Of a stretch of 64,000 bases of DNA, positions 25,321 to 36,026 are shown piece after piece. The DNA is from Lunularia cruciata (lineage: Eukaryota; Streptophyta; Marchantiopsida; Lunulariales; Lunulariaceae). The notes beneath the pieces were generated by a model. That model did not search any database, was not told the DNA's origin, and saw only the letters and a list, made by a program, of their open reading frames with translations. Each line of letters begins with the position of its first letter. Position 1 is the stretch's first letter. The stretch lies in assembly GCA_948567375.1 (NCBI GenBank), contig OX419761.1, forward strand, positions 21,578,501 through 21,642,500, given 5' to 3'. A program made the translations under genes and the position numbers.

Positions 25321-26444
25321 ATCACTAAGCATGTTGCATGCGTGTTTGCATGTGGGTACTTAACCGATAAAGCCCTCACATAGTATGATGTTTGGGAACA
25401 ATCTATGTTGGCAAAGAGAAGGGAGGGCACGTGGACAACAATACAAGAAGGATTGCTGAAGAATTTTCAATCGGTGGATTATGTGGAGATGGTCCAAATT
25501 TGACTGTGGGGATTGAGACAAAACAACAGTGTACAAGAGTATGTAGAGACATTTTTGGATTTACAAGTCACAATAACCAACATGAGTCCAGTAGAGGCTC
25601 TCGACAATTTCAAATGAGGGTTGAAGGAGCAGATTTGCCAAGAAGTCATGGTGCAAAATCCTTGCATGGTATTTGAAGCCATTGCTTGTGCGTAGAGAAT
25701 AAGAAAGGCATTGGGTGGGAGTGAAGGAATAGTTCCACCTCATTATCGGGCAGAAATGCCACACATGGGTGGACCAATACCGATGGAATTGGGCAACCTT
25801 TGGTTTTCAGACCGAGGAGCACAATCACCTCAAGGAGAGCGTAGATGAGTAGAAGAATAAAGAGATGGAGTCCCCTAAGGAGAAGGAACTCAAGGAGAAC
25901 AACGCCATTGTTACAATTGTGATCGTATTGGGCACATATCTGCCAATTGTAGTGCTTGTCTCCCTAGAGGTCCTCGGCCTTCATACATGCAATCTTTGAA
26001 CAACATGGAGAGACATACTAAAGAAGAAGAGGTGGAAATCACTTTGCAAAACAAAGATCACCAGTAAATGTACCTCATGGCATTATTGGCTCAATAAGGA
26101 AGCAAAGAAGCAAGGAAAGGAAGAAGACAAGTGCGCAAAGGTCCTAAAAGGTAACCTCACAATCAATTGTTGTGAATGGAGTCCTAAAAGGCAATCAAGC
26201 AAGAGTATTAAAAGATCTGAGAGCAACAAAGAATTTCTTGTCTCGCTTTATTGCAATAAGATTGGGAATGGATCTAGAGAGAGATGAGAATGAAGAAGTA
26301 AAGTTACCTAACGGATGTCATGCCATTTTTAGTGTCGCATCTAGATGCTTGGACATTGGAGTTTTAGTGATAGTAGTTAGAGGCATTTTGGCCATTACTC
26401 ATAGACTACTTTCTGATGGTCAGATTTCAGGTTTAGGGTACTAA
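25321..26444 (+). pseudogene. Gag-protease of gypsy element F (inverted segment)
   Basis: Stop-ridden but clear Ty3 gag. A YLTDKALT*YDVWEQSMLAKRR stretch near 25365-25425 is followed by SVQEYVETFLDLQVTITNMSPVEALDNF near 25535-25615 and PMELGNLW near 25785. A perfect CCHC knuckle, CYNCDRIGHISANC, lies at 25909-25950. A protease-like segment (VNGVLKGNQARVLKD...ATKNFLSR, 26172-26440) follows, with Arg where the active-site motif would be. This segment now reads on the plus strand, but its gag start is on the minus strand at 29559-29900; rejoining the ends makes one frame. It is part of F, whose LTR is 30503-31402. Confidence 0.75.
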
Positions 26445-27105
26445 CTTCATGGTGGGGCCCACCGTCAATTGCACTATCCTCACCTTTGGGTGTGCCTTCA
26501 GCGGGACCGTTGGGAGGAGACCTAGGTCAAAATCAGGGGTATACCCTGGGAGTGCAGTTCCAAAGAGCTCACTTCTTTGATGTTGAGCCTTCGAGTTCTT
26601 GGCTAGAGTGGACAAAAAGCCGGCAAGCATCACCTGGAGTCTCTTACCTAGAGTGGGTGTGGCTTGACTGTAATCAATGATATTGTTGGCAATTTGTTGA
26701 GGATCAAATCAAGTATTGATCTAAGTTTGATTGATTTGAGTGGTAAACGATCTAATTACATCAGAGAAGTGAGTCAAGGGGAAATTGGGTGCAAGAACTA
26801 CGAGTGTTAGTGGTATCTCCAAGCTCGGTGGATTGTGGTGTCTCAATCAAGTAGTTCAAATTTCCTTGAGAGAGTGTGTGTGCAAAAGCATTGGCAAAAT
26901 TTGGAGCCAAGGAAGAAGCAATTTTCAAGCGGTAGCTATGATTTTGAGCTCAGGACCAATTTGTTACGAGTTGAGCTCAAAAACTGAAATTAAAGGTGGA
27001 GTTGGGAGCAGATCCTCACAAATTGAAGATTGGACGAAACCAATTTTTCCAATTTGGCTCGAGTGAAGAGTAAGTTGAGGATTTAGTGGTCAGCCATTTT
27101 TAGGG

Positions 27106-27174
27106 ATTTATGTCAAATTTTATGTCAGATTTATGTCAAATTTTACGTCAGATTTTGTGAAGGAGTTACATCAG
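27106..27174. repeat. 23-bp short tandem repeat
   Basis: Two near-identical 23-bp units (27106-27128 and 27129-27151), based on ATTTATGTCAAATTTTAYGT, are followed by a decayed third unit ending ATCAG. Confidence 0.7.
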
Positions 27175-27595
27175 ATTTTGGCAAAAAGAACTTGAAATCA
27201 ATCCTTGATGATCCTCGTAGCTCATGAAGTAGATAGATACTCCAATTATGTCAAATGCCAAATGGTGGCAAAGTTCTATCTTGTGTTGATTTATGAGATG
27301 GAGGGTTGTTGTTTAGCATTCTTGTGATTGGACCTCCTCCATTCTTTGCTTCTTGTTTGTGCACCGTGTATGTGTGAGGTGCCTTGAATTTTGAGCGTTG
27401 GTGCTCTGGTGTGCTATTGATAGTGAGGCTGGAGTGATGACCAGTCAAACTATCTTTATTTCTCTCCGGTGAGGTAGGTAGTGATGACCTACAGACCATG
27501 AGAATGCGTGTTGTGATGGCAGATTATAGGTCGCCCTTGCCTCTAGTGTAGTTGTCTCGATTAGAGTTACATTAGTGGACAGTGTTCCGTTAGTT

Positions 27596-27715
27596 TTGGC
27601 ACTTGGTGGTGCTCGGTTGGTATTGGCACTTGGTGGTGCTTGGTTGGTGTTGGCATTTGGTGGTGCTCGGTTGGTGGTGGCACTTGGTGGTGTTGGTACT
27701 TGGTGGGGTACTTGT
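27596..27715. repeat. 27-bp minisatellite
   Basis: Units start at 27596, 27623, 27650 and 27677 (exact 27-base spacing) around TTGGCACTTGGTGGTGCTCG, the last unit decaying into TTGGTACTTGGTGG. Because 27 is a multiple of three, one frame encodes a 9-residue repeat (LALGGARLV type). Confidence 0.85.
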
Positions 27716-27939
27716 TGTTGTGACTTGCGGTTGCAATTGGTGGTTTTTTGGTTACTGTTGCAGTTACTTTGTCACGACGGAGTTCTTTGGGGATTCCAAA
27801 GGAGATAGGCCTGCAATACACAGTGGGTTTACTTGGAGTGGTACTTAGTATCAGCCTGAATCTCAAGTCCTAGTGAGGGAGGAAATTGACTCTAAGTTGG
27901 AGTTTGACACAAGAGCTGATTCAGTTGAGAGTGCACTTG

Positions 27940-27944
27940 GTGTG
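27940..27944. repeat. Target-site duplication GTGTG (inverted partner of 16390-16394)
   Basis: GTGTG directly precedes the A3 LTR start TGTGGTGCCC at 27945. It is the reverse complement of CACAC at the outer edge of A2. Confidence 0.75.
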
Positions 27945-28357
27945 TGTGGTGCCCACATTTTTTGTTTTTTTCAAAATAAAGGAGAAGAAGTGTATAGAGA
28001 AGTCGGATTGCGTCTATATGGCCAAAGAAGGCAAAGAAAATTGGCTTTGGGATGAAACCCAAAGTAAAGTGACTTTGGGTCATAAGGCAAAGTCCTCGGA
28101 AATGCCTTGTCAGCATACCATACGAAGTAAATTGTCTTCAGATCGGTGGGAGCTCAACCCGAGGCAAAGACAGTCTAACAACCTTTCGTCAGGGCAAGAA
28201 ATTCAAGAAGGGGCCGTTTCAAAACTGGCGGCTCATATGCGCAAAGGTTGATTGACAGTGATAGGTGCATGCCGGAGGTGTGATTTCTCGGTAGAAACTC
28301 AAAGCAACAGAAGACGAAGAAGTGCAACTCTATAAAAATCAAAACTGCAACGACGAA

Positions 28358-29386
28358 ATGTCGAGCAATTTTCCTTCGCCGTTGAGAAGTTGTCTTGCAG
28401 GTGATCGGGGAAAGGGAAATAAAGTTGTACTCAGGTTAGTGCGCAAGGGAGAAGTTGCGAGAGAGAAATTGAGAGACAGTAAGAAAGCAGAAGAGATGGG
28501 AGGAGGGAAGAAAAACTCTGAATTTGCAGTGAGAAATCATGCAATTCGGAGATTAGATATAGTAGCGAGGATCGAAGTCTTGAGCCGACTTTGGATCACC
28601 TTTATGGCATGGAACTGGAACGTAAGTTTTCCAGGATTCATGATAGAAATCATCGAGAGTAAGTGTCTCAATGGTCCCAAGGAAGAAGGGAAGAGAGGAA
28701 ATCCGGCTCATTGGACAGAGTCGGATTGGAGACTTGTACTTGGGAAGGAGGCGGGTTTGGAGCAGGGAGCCACGTTCTTGGGGAAAGGAGAGATAGCCCA
28801 AGAAACGTAGGAGGTGAGAGATGCCTTCTCGTCAAAGAGAACAAAGAATGGGTACAAAGTTGAGAGCTACAAAGACCCTATGAAGAGAGGAATTGTGAGT
28901 GTGCTAATGGCCATCCTAAAGCCGGAGAGAACCACTTATGTGATGAAACACCAAGCGGTGTTCTTTCACAAGCTATTTGCAGGAGAACCAATCAATTGGG
29001 CAAGGTATTTTCACGAGAGAACAAGGCAGATGGTGTGGAATCTGCGGGATAAGTCGCCTCCACACTACATCGTACCATTTGCAGCACATTTCTACCTTGG
29101 GTTGAATTTGCTCAATTTGGCGGAGTGCAATAGAATGGTGTCTCATTTCCATCTTGACTTGAGAAGAGAAGTCGATGCGGAGGAGTAGCAATACATTCTC
29201 TAAATCCGGAGCACGGATGACTACTACGCAAAGACAGGGAAAAACATGGAGGTCGTGGTAAGTACCTTGACAAAGAAGAGAACTTGGCACACAGAAGCCA
29301 AAGAAAACAAGAAACCTCGGAAGATGCAGAAAAATAACCCGAGGCAAGGGATGGTGGTGATTGAGTCAGAAGATGAAGACTCAGAT
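28358..29386 (+). pseudogene. LTR-borne coiled-coil ORF, A3 copy (N-terminal third)
   Basis: ATG at 28358 (MSSNFPSPLRSC), with stops near 28808 and 29187. The frame continues through the conserved core (ITFMAWNWN, LKPERTTY, FHKLFAGEPINWARYFH) to EDEDS, where the deletion junction cuts it. The acidic middle and coiled coil are absent. Confidence 0.82.
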
Positions 29387-29558
29387 CCTAGCAATTCCAG
29401 CCAATCCTTCCATTCCGTCAAGTTCCACATTACCTCAGCCGATCCCAGTGCATCAAACGATGACTTTGCTTCCTGTCACCCGACACGCCTATCAGAAGTA
29501 TAAGGGGACAGAACAAGACGAAGACCCCAATGAATTCATCAAAGAATTTGAAGTTATT
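29387..29558 (+). pseudogene. Family-A gag fragment in A3
   Basis: About 57 codons matching the gag of A at 56930-56755 (PSVPSSSTLPQPIPVHQTM, then TEQDEDPNEFIKEFEVI). It keeps sense codons where the A copy has stops (CAG here versus TAG there). It ends at the inversion breakpoint. Confidence 0.82.
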
Positions 29559-30490
29559 GAGAACAATCAAAAATATCAATTCATTCTTGAGATCTAGTTT
29601 TCCACCACTCCCATTGTACATTGCTCCTTATAAGGCTCAATGTTGCAGGTCTTCTTCATCCGGAGTAGCAACGTGGCTTCATCATTGACCGAGTTTGTAA
29701 GCATGGGTGCCTCTCCAAGTACTTCAATTACATGTATTGGGTTTTGAGATTGCTATTCTTCTTGCATTGCTTGATCATTCCTGAGGATCTGCACTTGACT
29801 AAACTAATGCTAAACTAATGCCTCCATGGTCATCTCAATCTCTCAAAATCTGTTCAACATCCCCTGCATTCCTTGCACCAACTCCTACAACTACGGATCC
29901 ATGGTTCTTGCAATACTCAATTGCTACTGTCTACTTCAATAGAGTGTTAATATGATCACTTTGGAAGGCACACAAATATGAGGACTACCATTGGGACCTT
30001 AGAAGCTATCAATCATTGATAGTACTCCTCACCAAAATATCTAACTACAAAATCTATAAACATCACTTTTGGTCTCACTACATATTAAATTTCTACTTGA
30101 GTGTTGAAAGGGAGAGGATTTGGGACATTCACATCCATAACATCATATAGACTATAGATTGTCAAATCTCACTTTCTGTCATATATCACCATAGGTAGAA
30201 TCACCGATTTTGGTCAATTCATCACTTTGTCCATGAATTCTGCTCCAAAGTGATAAACTAGCAATGCTCTCATTTTCTCATGCTTGATGTACATAACCTT
30301 GATGTGGAATAGATTCAAGAATGGGAAGCTAGGTGCGGGAAAATGTCTTCCCGGTGCATCCATCCCATCCGCTCTCTAAAGCTCTTCCTAAGTCTAGCAA
30401 TTACTCTATGTTCTCCACCTCAAATTACTCGGTTTCAGTAGTTTGTGATCTTCCAAGAGAGTTGATCCACTCTCTTGGACTAAAAATCTT
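29559..30490 (-). pseudogene. Leader and gag N-terminus of element F
   Basis: On the reverse strand from the PBS (30502-30491) there is a leader and then a gag start near 29900 (MDP..., with early stops). It reads NDEATLLLRMKKT and ends MYNGSGGKLDLKNELIFLIVL at 29559. The frame continues at 25321 (ITKHVACVFACGYLTDKALT) when the inversion is undone, giving a typical gag N-terminal sequence. No other gene is seen in this stretch. Confidence 0.6.
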
Positions 30491-30502
30491 GCTCTGATAC
30501 CA
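30491..30502 (-). promoter_or_regulatory. Primer-binding site of F (initiator tRNA-Met)
   Basis: TGGTATCAGAGC on the reverse strand is the standard plant tRNA-iMet PBS core. It lies immediately inside the F LTR. Confidence 0.85.
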
Positions 30503-31402
30503 TTATAATACTTCAAGGACAAGAGAAGAGAGAAAACACAAATTTCACACTCGATCATCTAATGCCCCAAAGGAGCACCTTCTCTTTATTATATAGACAA
30601 AGAGGATCACCTCCGAGGAAGCTCCACCATAGGATTAGGCACATAGATAGGTGATATGTCAACAAGCTCCACCCTTGGATTACTTACTTGGATGGGTGAT
30701 ATGTCAGTTCTGATCCTATTTGGCTGGTCAAACAAGCTTTGACCGGCCAAATAGGATCTTTTAGGGAATCTTCCTATAGGAATCTCATAATCACATGGGT
30801 GAGGTACCATTGGAAAGCTCTCAATGAGACAAACCAAGGGGGAGGGAAGGCTAGCCTTTCCTCTATTGGAGATGGATCTACACATTTTTGAGGCCTAATT
30901 CATCTCTTTAGGCCTCCAAAATTGCCTTCAAAGTTTTTAAGCATATTTTGGTTCCTACTCTATTAGTATTAGTCCCCTTTTGGTGATACCTCTTTCTAAT
31001 CTATTTAATCCAGCATGTGTAACATCCTTCCAGATGTTACCAAACCAATTCTCACTTTTAAATCATATGTCTAACCATTGGTTCTAAGGTTTTCAAGTCT
31101 ATTTCAATTTCTGCCCCATTTGTAGAAGTACTCTTTTGGTGAAACTTCCATTTGATCTATTTTGTCCATCATTTATAACATTTTGCTAGATGTTACCAAA
31201 CCAATTCTCAGTTTTAAATCATATGTCTAACTATTGGTTCTAAGGTTTTCAAGTCTATTTTGGTTTCTGCCCTATTTGTAAAGTAATCTTTTGGTGAATC
31301 TTTTATCTGATATATTTTGTCCATCATGCATAACATCATTCCAGATGTTACCAAACCAAATTTCACATTGAGATCATATGGCTAGCTCTTGGTATTATAA
31401 CA
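30503..31402 (-). mobile_element. 5' LTR of element F
   Basis: Reverse strand: begins TGTTATAATAC at 31402 and ends GTATTATAA at 30503, directly against the PBS. The two ends are inverted repeats of each other, and only the final CA expected at the PBS side is missing. About 900 bp. The outer edge abuts D'' pol, so F is inserted in D''. It contains a tandem array (30930-31391). Confidence 0.75.
30930..31391. repeat. ~155-bp tandem array inside F LTR
   Basis: Units anchored on CTTTTGGTGA begin at 30977, 31133 and 31288 (spacings 156 and 155). A partial unit precedes them and the last is truncated near 31391. Each unit contains ATGTTACCAAACCAA and TCATATG(T/G)CTA. By position it lies in the U3 part of the LTR. 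Confidence 0.85.
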
Positions 31403-31902
31403 TCTCAACTTCTCCTCCTTGGTAACATTCAGACCATACTGGAGGGTAGATAACCTCCTCTTTATCTCCTCAAATATCAATGGTGATTTATCTAGGTCCT
31501 TCACAACCTTTGGTTTAGGTGCTAAATCTATAGCACACAAGGGATACACATTTGAATCAAACTCAGATTCATCCTCTTTCATGGAAGTCTTTCTCCATGC
31601 TTGTGTCCACTCCTAAAGCTCCTTCTGAATCTGATTCCCAATTATCATAAGGTGATGTATTTGAATGTGAAGTGTTGGTGGTGTTAGTGATAAGAATTTT
31701 GACTCTATGGTTTGATGGCTCAATCCTCAAGTACACTTTTTCCCATCATTTGTGCATGTTGCTTTCAACCATAGTCTCCCAAGAAGCAACTCATAGCTTG
31801 AATTCTTCAAGACTTGGAAAGTCATCAGATTTTGAACTCCCATAACTAAAATGATTACCTTATCCATCACCCTTATTGGTCAAACTTGTTGCTTGTTTGC
31901 TT
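31403..31902 (-). pseudogene. Protease/RT linker fragment of D''
   Basis: The reverse strand matches D at 44310-44815: the end of the protease domain, then a linker with FDSNVYPLCAIDLAPKPKV and ERRL-type LSTLQYGLNVTKEEK. The frame is open only locally (31582-31382). It is cut by the F insertion before the RT catalytic core. Confidence 0.75.
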
Positions 31903-32848
31903 ACAAAATTTCAGATCTTTTCATTGAGCCATTTAGCCTAACCACATTTCTATTCAGCACATATATTTCAGATTTGGTCTAAAGACCACCTCCTTACTTT
32001 TAAAACTCATAACTTCTTGTGCAAGAATGATCTCTCTCTAATTCTTTGGCCAAAAGGTGGAGTAATATGCATTCAGTTTTTTGAGAAGTTTCAAAAACAT
32101 ACAATGAAAAATTAATAAATGGTAAACTCTGTACAAATTCCAAAGAGCAAAAAGAAAAAGAAAATATTGCTTTAGTCCTTTTTGTTCTCGTCTTGCTGCT
32201 TGGCAATATCTACTAAAGCATAGAACCTAGCTCCATGGATACAAAACTCGTTAGTTATCTACTTTGTGTTTCCCAAAGCAAGCTTATCCTCTCATTCATA
32301 ATCCAACTATAATTTCATGACCCGGAATCAAACTATATTTGAGTGCAAAATAGTTCTAAACTTTTGTGGCGGTCACCGCTCATGCATGATTCATATGTTC
32401 CATTATTTGAACCAAGGCCTGCAGTTTGTGTGAAGAGTTTACCTTACAACCTTCCAAAAATTCTAGCTCAATGCATGTAGCAACCCTTACAATAATTTTA
32501 AGTACCCCGCCTAACACATAAGCCAAACTATCATTTATGAGAATTTCAAGTTAAGATCTTAAACTTGAGGTTTTGCCCAAAATCACCTTAATCCCCAAAA
32601 TCTACAATCCAACTCACCCAATCTCTCCAATCCTCTCATGTGTATAGTATGTACAATATCATCTCAAACACATCACAATGAACTTCAGGGTATAAAAATG
32701 GGTCTAAGTACTCTAACATAAGTTCAGCCCTCTCCTCCCCTAATGTTTGCTTCAAATGAGCTCTCATAACCTCCTTTTGTCTCATATAGAATTATACATA
32801 GAACATTATCTTGCCTTCTAGAGAGGTCCGGGCAACAGAACCAAAAAA
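31903..32848 (-). other. Untranslated leader of D''
   Basis: No ORF with support. Homologous to 12971-13856 and 37989-38700. A PBS-like TTGGTTCTGTTGCCCGGA lies just inside the LTR (about 32825-32843). Confidence 0.55.
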
Positions 32849-33539
32849 TGTGAGCAAGCCTATCTCTCACTCAAGATGAACCTTTGATGGCTCTTATAGT
32901 TGCGCATCATGGACTAAGAAGGCAATTTACCCCAACTCCATCATACTCTTCCTAGGCTAACACTCCAAGACTCAAACCATTGCTCACCATAGAACTCAAT
33001 GAGAGAGAGATAGTTGTAAATGAAAAGATGATGAGTACCTCATCACCCCTATTTCATATACTTGTGAAATAGTTATGCACCAAAGTTACTAATTATTAGA
33101 GTAACTCAATTTACTTGGCTAAAATTCAAATAAAGTCTAAAGTCTAACATAATATCCATACTCATAGGAATATTCTCTTAAGCATATGGTCTTATCTTGA
33201 TCCAACCACTAAATCAAGGATTCCTTCATGTGGGCTTTCCTTGGACTATAGAAGAATCCAAAACAAAAAGACTTGTGGGTCCAAGAGTTCTCAACTTTTT
33301 CTTCAAAGCCAAACACCTATAATTAATACCAAGTCAATACACTAGAATCCAAAATAGTGGTGCTCATCTTTTCCACCTTCTCTAAAGTAAAGTCCCTTCT
33401 ATCTTAACTATGACTAACTTTAGCTAATCATGACTAATGTAGAACCATCCTTCATCTCTATATAAATAATATCTCTCAAGTACTTGTGATACCAAACTAA
33501 ATATCAAAATAGCACATAAATATACAAATGGGTGTAACA
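32849..33539 (-). mobile_element. 5' LTR of D''
   Basis: 691 bp, TGTTACACCC-like start on the reverse strand at 33539 and CTCACA end at 32849. The flank TGACA (33540-33544) would be the target duplication, and its partner is off-window. Confidence 0.82.
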
Positions 33540-35830
33540 TGACATTGTTGGAGCATGCATGGAGTATGTTGAGTGAATCAAAGTTGCCATATGATTTTTG
33601 GCAGAAGTTGTAAACAAAGCAGCATATGTGGTAAATACTTCTCCATCCAATGCAATCAACTTCAAGACACCATATGAGTTGAGGCATCAGCAACCACTTT
33701 ATTATGGTAGATTGAAGATATTTGGTTGTGATGCATATTCACTCACACCTAAGGAGAATAGATCCAAGTTGGATGTTAAGTCAAAGAAATGTGTTTGTCT
33801 TGGCTATGAAAGTGGAGTGAAGGCTTATAGGCTATGGGATCCAATAGCATGTAAGGTTGTTGTCAATAGAGATGTATCCCTTAATGAATCCAGATCATTT
33901 AAGGAGGAAGATGCTCAGGCTCCATATACTGACAAAGGTAAGTCTCCCACCTTGGATCTAGTTGCGGAGGAGATTGATCACTTAAGTGATGAGGGAGAAG
34001 GAGGTGCCCTTATAACAAAGCAAGTTCTTGAAGAGCAAGAACAAGTGGAGCAAGTAGTTGATAGTGAGCAACAAAATGTGCTAGGTCAGCCTCACATTGG
34101 ACCTACATATGGAGATCAAGCAAAGAGTTCATCAAGGAGGTCATTAAGGCATGTCAGTCAAGCTTCAAATAGATATGGTATGAAGACTGATCCAACAAAG
34201 TTGTTGGATGATGACTTCAATTTTGGAGATGGTGCTCATGCTTTGGTCTTGGAAGAAGGTGAATCCTTGTCCTACAAGGAGGCATGTTCTTCTAGTGAGA
34301 AGGATGAGTAGTTTAGTGCTATGGAAAGGGAGATGGAATCCTTGTGGGATAACAAGACTTGGGAGCTAGTTAGGTTACCTAACGATCAACAAGTGATAGA
34401 TTGCAAGTGGATTCACAAATTGAAGGGGGGTCCTAAGGAGGGATCAAAGATCTACAAGGCTAGGTTCGTAGCCAAGGGGTTCACTCAAGAGAAGGAGTGG
34501 ACTATAATGAGGTTTTTCCTCCTATTGCAAAGTATTCCACAATACGTCTATTGCATATGCTTGTTGCATTATTTGGTCTTACCTTAGATCAGATGGATGT
34601 TGCCATGGCATTTCTTTATGGCACCTTGGATGAGAAGATCTTCATGAGACAACCCATGAGATTTATGAAAAAAGGCCAAGAGGACAAGGTATGCAGATTG
34701 CTAAAGTCCTTGTATGGATTGAAGCAAACACCTTGTCAATAGAACAAGAGGTTTGCTGAGTTTATGCATGCTCAAGGTTTCAATAGGATTTTATTTGATC
34801 CTTGTATGTACATGAAACCGGTGAGTAATAAGACCGTTGGTTTTATTATTCTTGTGTTGTATGTGGATGACATGTTGATAGCTACCAAGGATAGATTTGA
34901 GGTGAACAAGCTCAAGGTGCTCTTGTGTTTGGAGTTCAAGATGAAGGATCTAGGGTTAGCCACAAGGATATTAGGCATGAAGATCAAGAAGAGCTTGAGC
35001 ACTAGTCAGTTGTGGTTGATGCAAGGTAAGTATGCTATGAAGGTATTTACTAGGTTCAACATGGAGAACTATAAACCAGTAAGTACTCCTCTAGCTCCTC
35101 ATTTCAAGCTTTTAGTGGCATGTTGTCCTATAGATGCCCTGGAGAAGGGTTTGATGGAAAAAAATCCTTATGAGAAGGCTGTTGGGAGTCTCATGTATTG
35201 GATGACTTGCACTAGACCTGATCTTGCCCTAGAAGGTGTGCAAGTATATGTTGAATCTAGGAAGGACACCTTGGGAAGCAATTAAGTAGACTCTCAAGCA
35301 TTTGAGAGGTACATTAGACTATAGGCTCATATTTGATAGAAGACCAATGAATGCCATATCACTAGATGGCTATGTAGATGCTTCCTATGGACAAGATTTG
35401 GAAAAGTAGAGGTCAACAATGGGGTATGTATTCACACTTGGTGATGGGTGCATTAGTTGAAGATCTACCTTGTAAAAGTGTGTTGCACAATCTACTACAG
35501 AAATATAGAGTATGTGGTAGCAGTGGAAGCAATGAAGGAGGTGATTTGGTTGGATAGACTTGTTGTTGAGATAGAGCTATTGCATGGTAATGTAATGCTT
35601 CATTATGATAGTCATAGTGCTTTACACCTAGTTGGAAATCAGGTGATGGATAGTAGGATTAAGCACATAGACATCAAGTACCACTTTCTTAGGCAAGTTG
35701 TGTTAGAGAAAAGTTTGAGCTAGTCAAGACTGATGGTAAACTCAACCCCACTAATGCCTTTACCAAAGTCATACCTTTAAAAGTTTCTCTAGGCATTGTG
35801 CTACCCTACATGTTGTGAAAGTGGAGCATG
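33540..35830 (+). pseudogene. Ty1/copia pol (integrase end, RT, RNase H)
   Basis: The integrase C-terminal region (TLLEHAWSMLSESKLPYDFW, then TPYELRHQQPLYYGRLKIFGCDAY) is followed by reverse transcriptase (WELVRLPNDQQVIDCKW near 34350; LDQMDVAMAFLYGTLDEKIF; catalytic YVDDM at 34860-34874) and RNase H (STTEIEYVVAVEAMKEVIWL near 35490-35560; IDIKYHFLR near 35670). This order (IN before RT) defines copia. It is broken by a one-base deletion near 33600, a stop at 34309-34311, a frameshift near 34490 and stops near 34740 and 35283. The 5' half was displaced by D'' and is off-window. Confidence 0.92.
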
Positions 35831-36026
35831 AATAAGGTGACTTAGCATTGGAGGTGACCTTGGCTGTTTTAGTTACTCTATACATGTATGGGCTATGGTT
35901 ATAAGTTATAGTTTATCTTAGTTTAAAGGAGAGCTCAAGTGATTGGCTATCTGTCTAGAACTTTCCACATAATGATAATCTAATTAGCAAGGTTACTAAC
36001 TCCAAGACAAAGGTCAAAGGAGAGTT

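Larger units (their letters stand above)
26445..27944 (+). other. E leader/5' region and E-F junction, unclassified
   Basis: No recognisable protein domain until the last codons (27873-27944), which read into E gag once the A2/A3 insertion is removed. The junction between F protease and E, and therefore E's 5' LTR, must lie in this stretch, but I could not fix it; a possible TG start is near 26453. It also contains a 23-bp repeat (27106-27174) and a 27-bp minisatellite (27596-27715). Confidence 0.45.
27945..29558 (+). mobile_element. Element A3: inverted 5' part of the A2 insertion
   Basis: Starts as a family-A LTR (TGTGGTGCCC at 27945) and follows it through the TATA box (28331) and the first third of the LTR ORF. 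At about 29386 it jumps to family-A gag sequence (homologous to 56930-56755, reverse strand). It ends at about 29558 inside gag, at the codons EFEVI. This is exactly where A2 begins. The jump at 29386 deletes the rest of the LTR, the PBS and the gag start. Confidence 0.85.
31403..33539 (-). mobile_element. Element D'' (gypsy), internally deleted 5' portion
   Basis: Same family as D. 5' LTR 32849-33539, leader 31903-32848, then a junction at about 31902 straight into protease-end and pre-RT sequence (31403-31902). ORF0 and gag are deleted. F is inserted at 31403. The right end (33539) interrupts a copia element. Confidence 0.82.

Noticed and set aside
25321-27944. F as an independent plus-strand element inserted between A2 and A3
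   Set aside because: Its gag start, PBS and LTR are on the minus strand at 29559-31402, and the breakpoints coincide with the gag breaks of A2/A3. An inversion explains all of it.
30491-30600. A minus-strand copia element, suggested by the tRNA-iMet PBS and the nearby copia pol
   Set aside because: The sequence inside the PBS leads into Ty3-type gag of F, and the copia pol at 33540 is on the other strand.
30930-31391. Tandem array as a CRISPR or satellite array
   Set aside because: Units are long (~155 bp), contiguous without spacers, only about three copies, and contained in an LTR.
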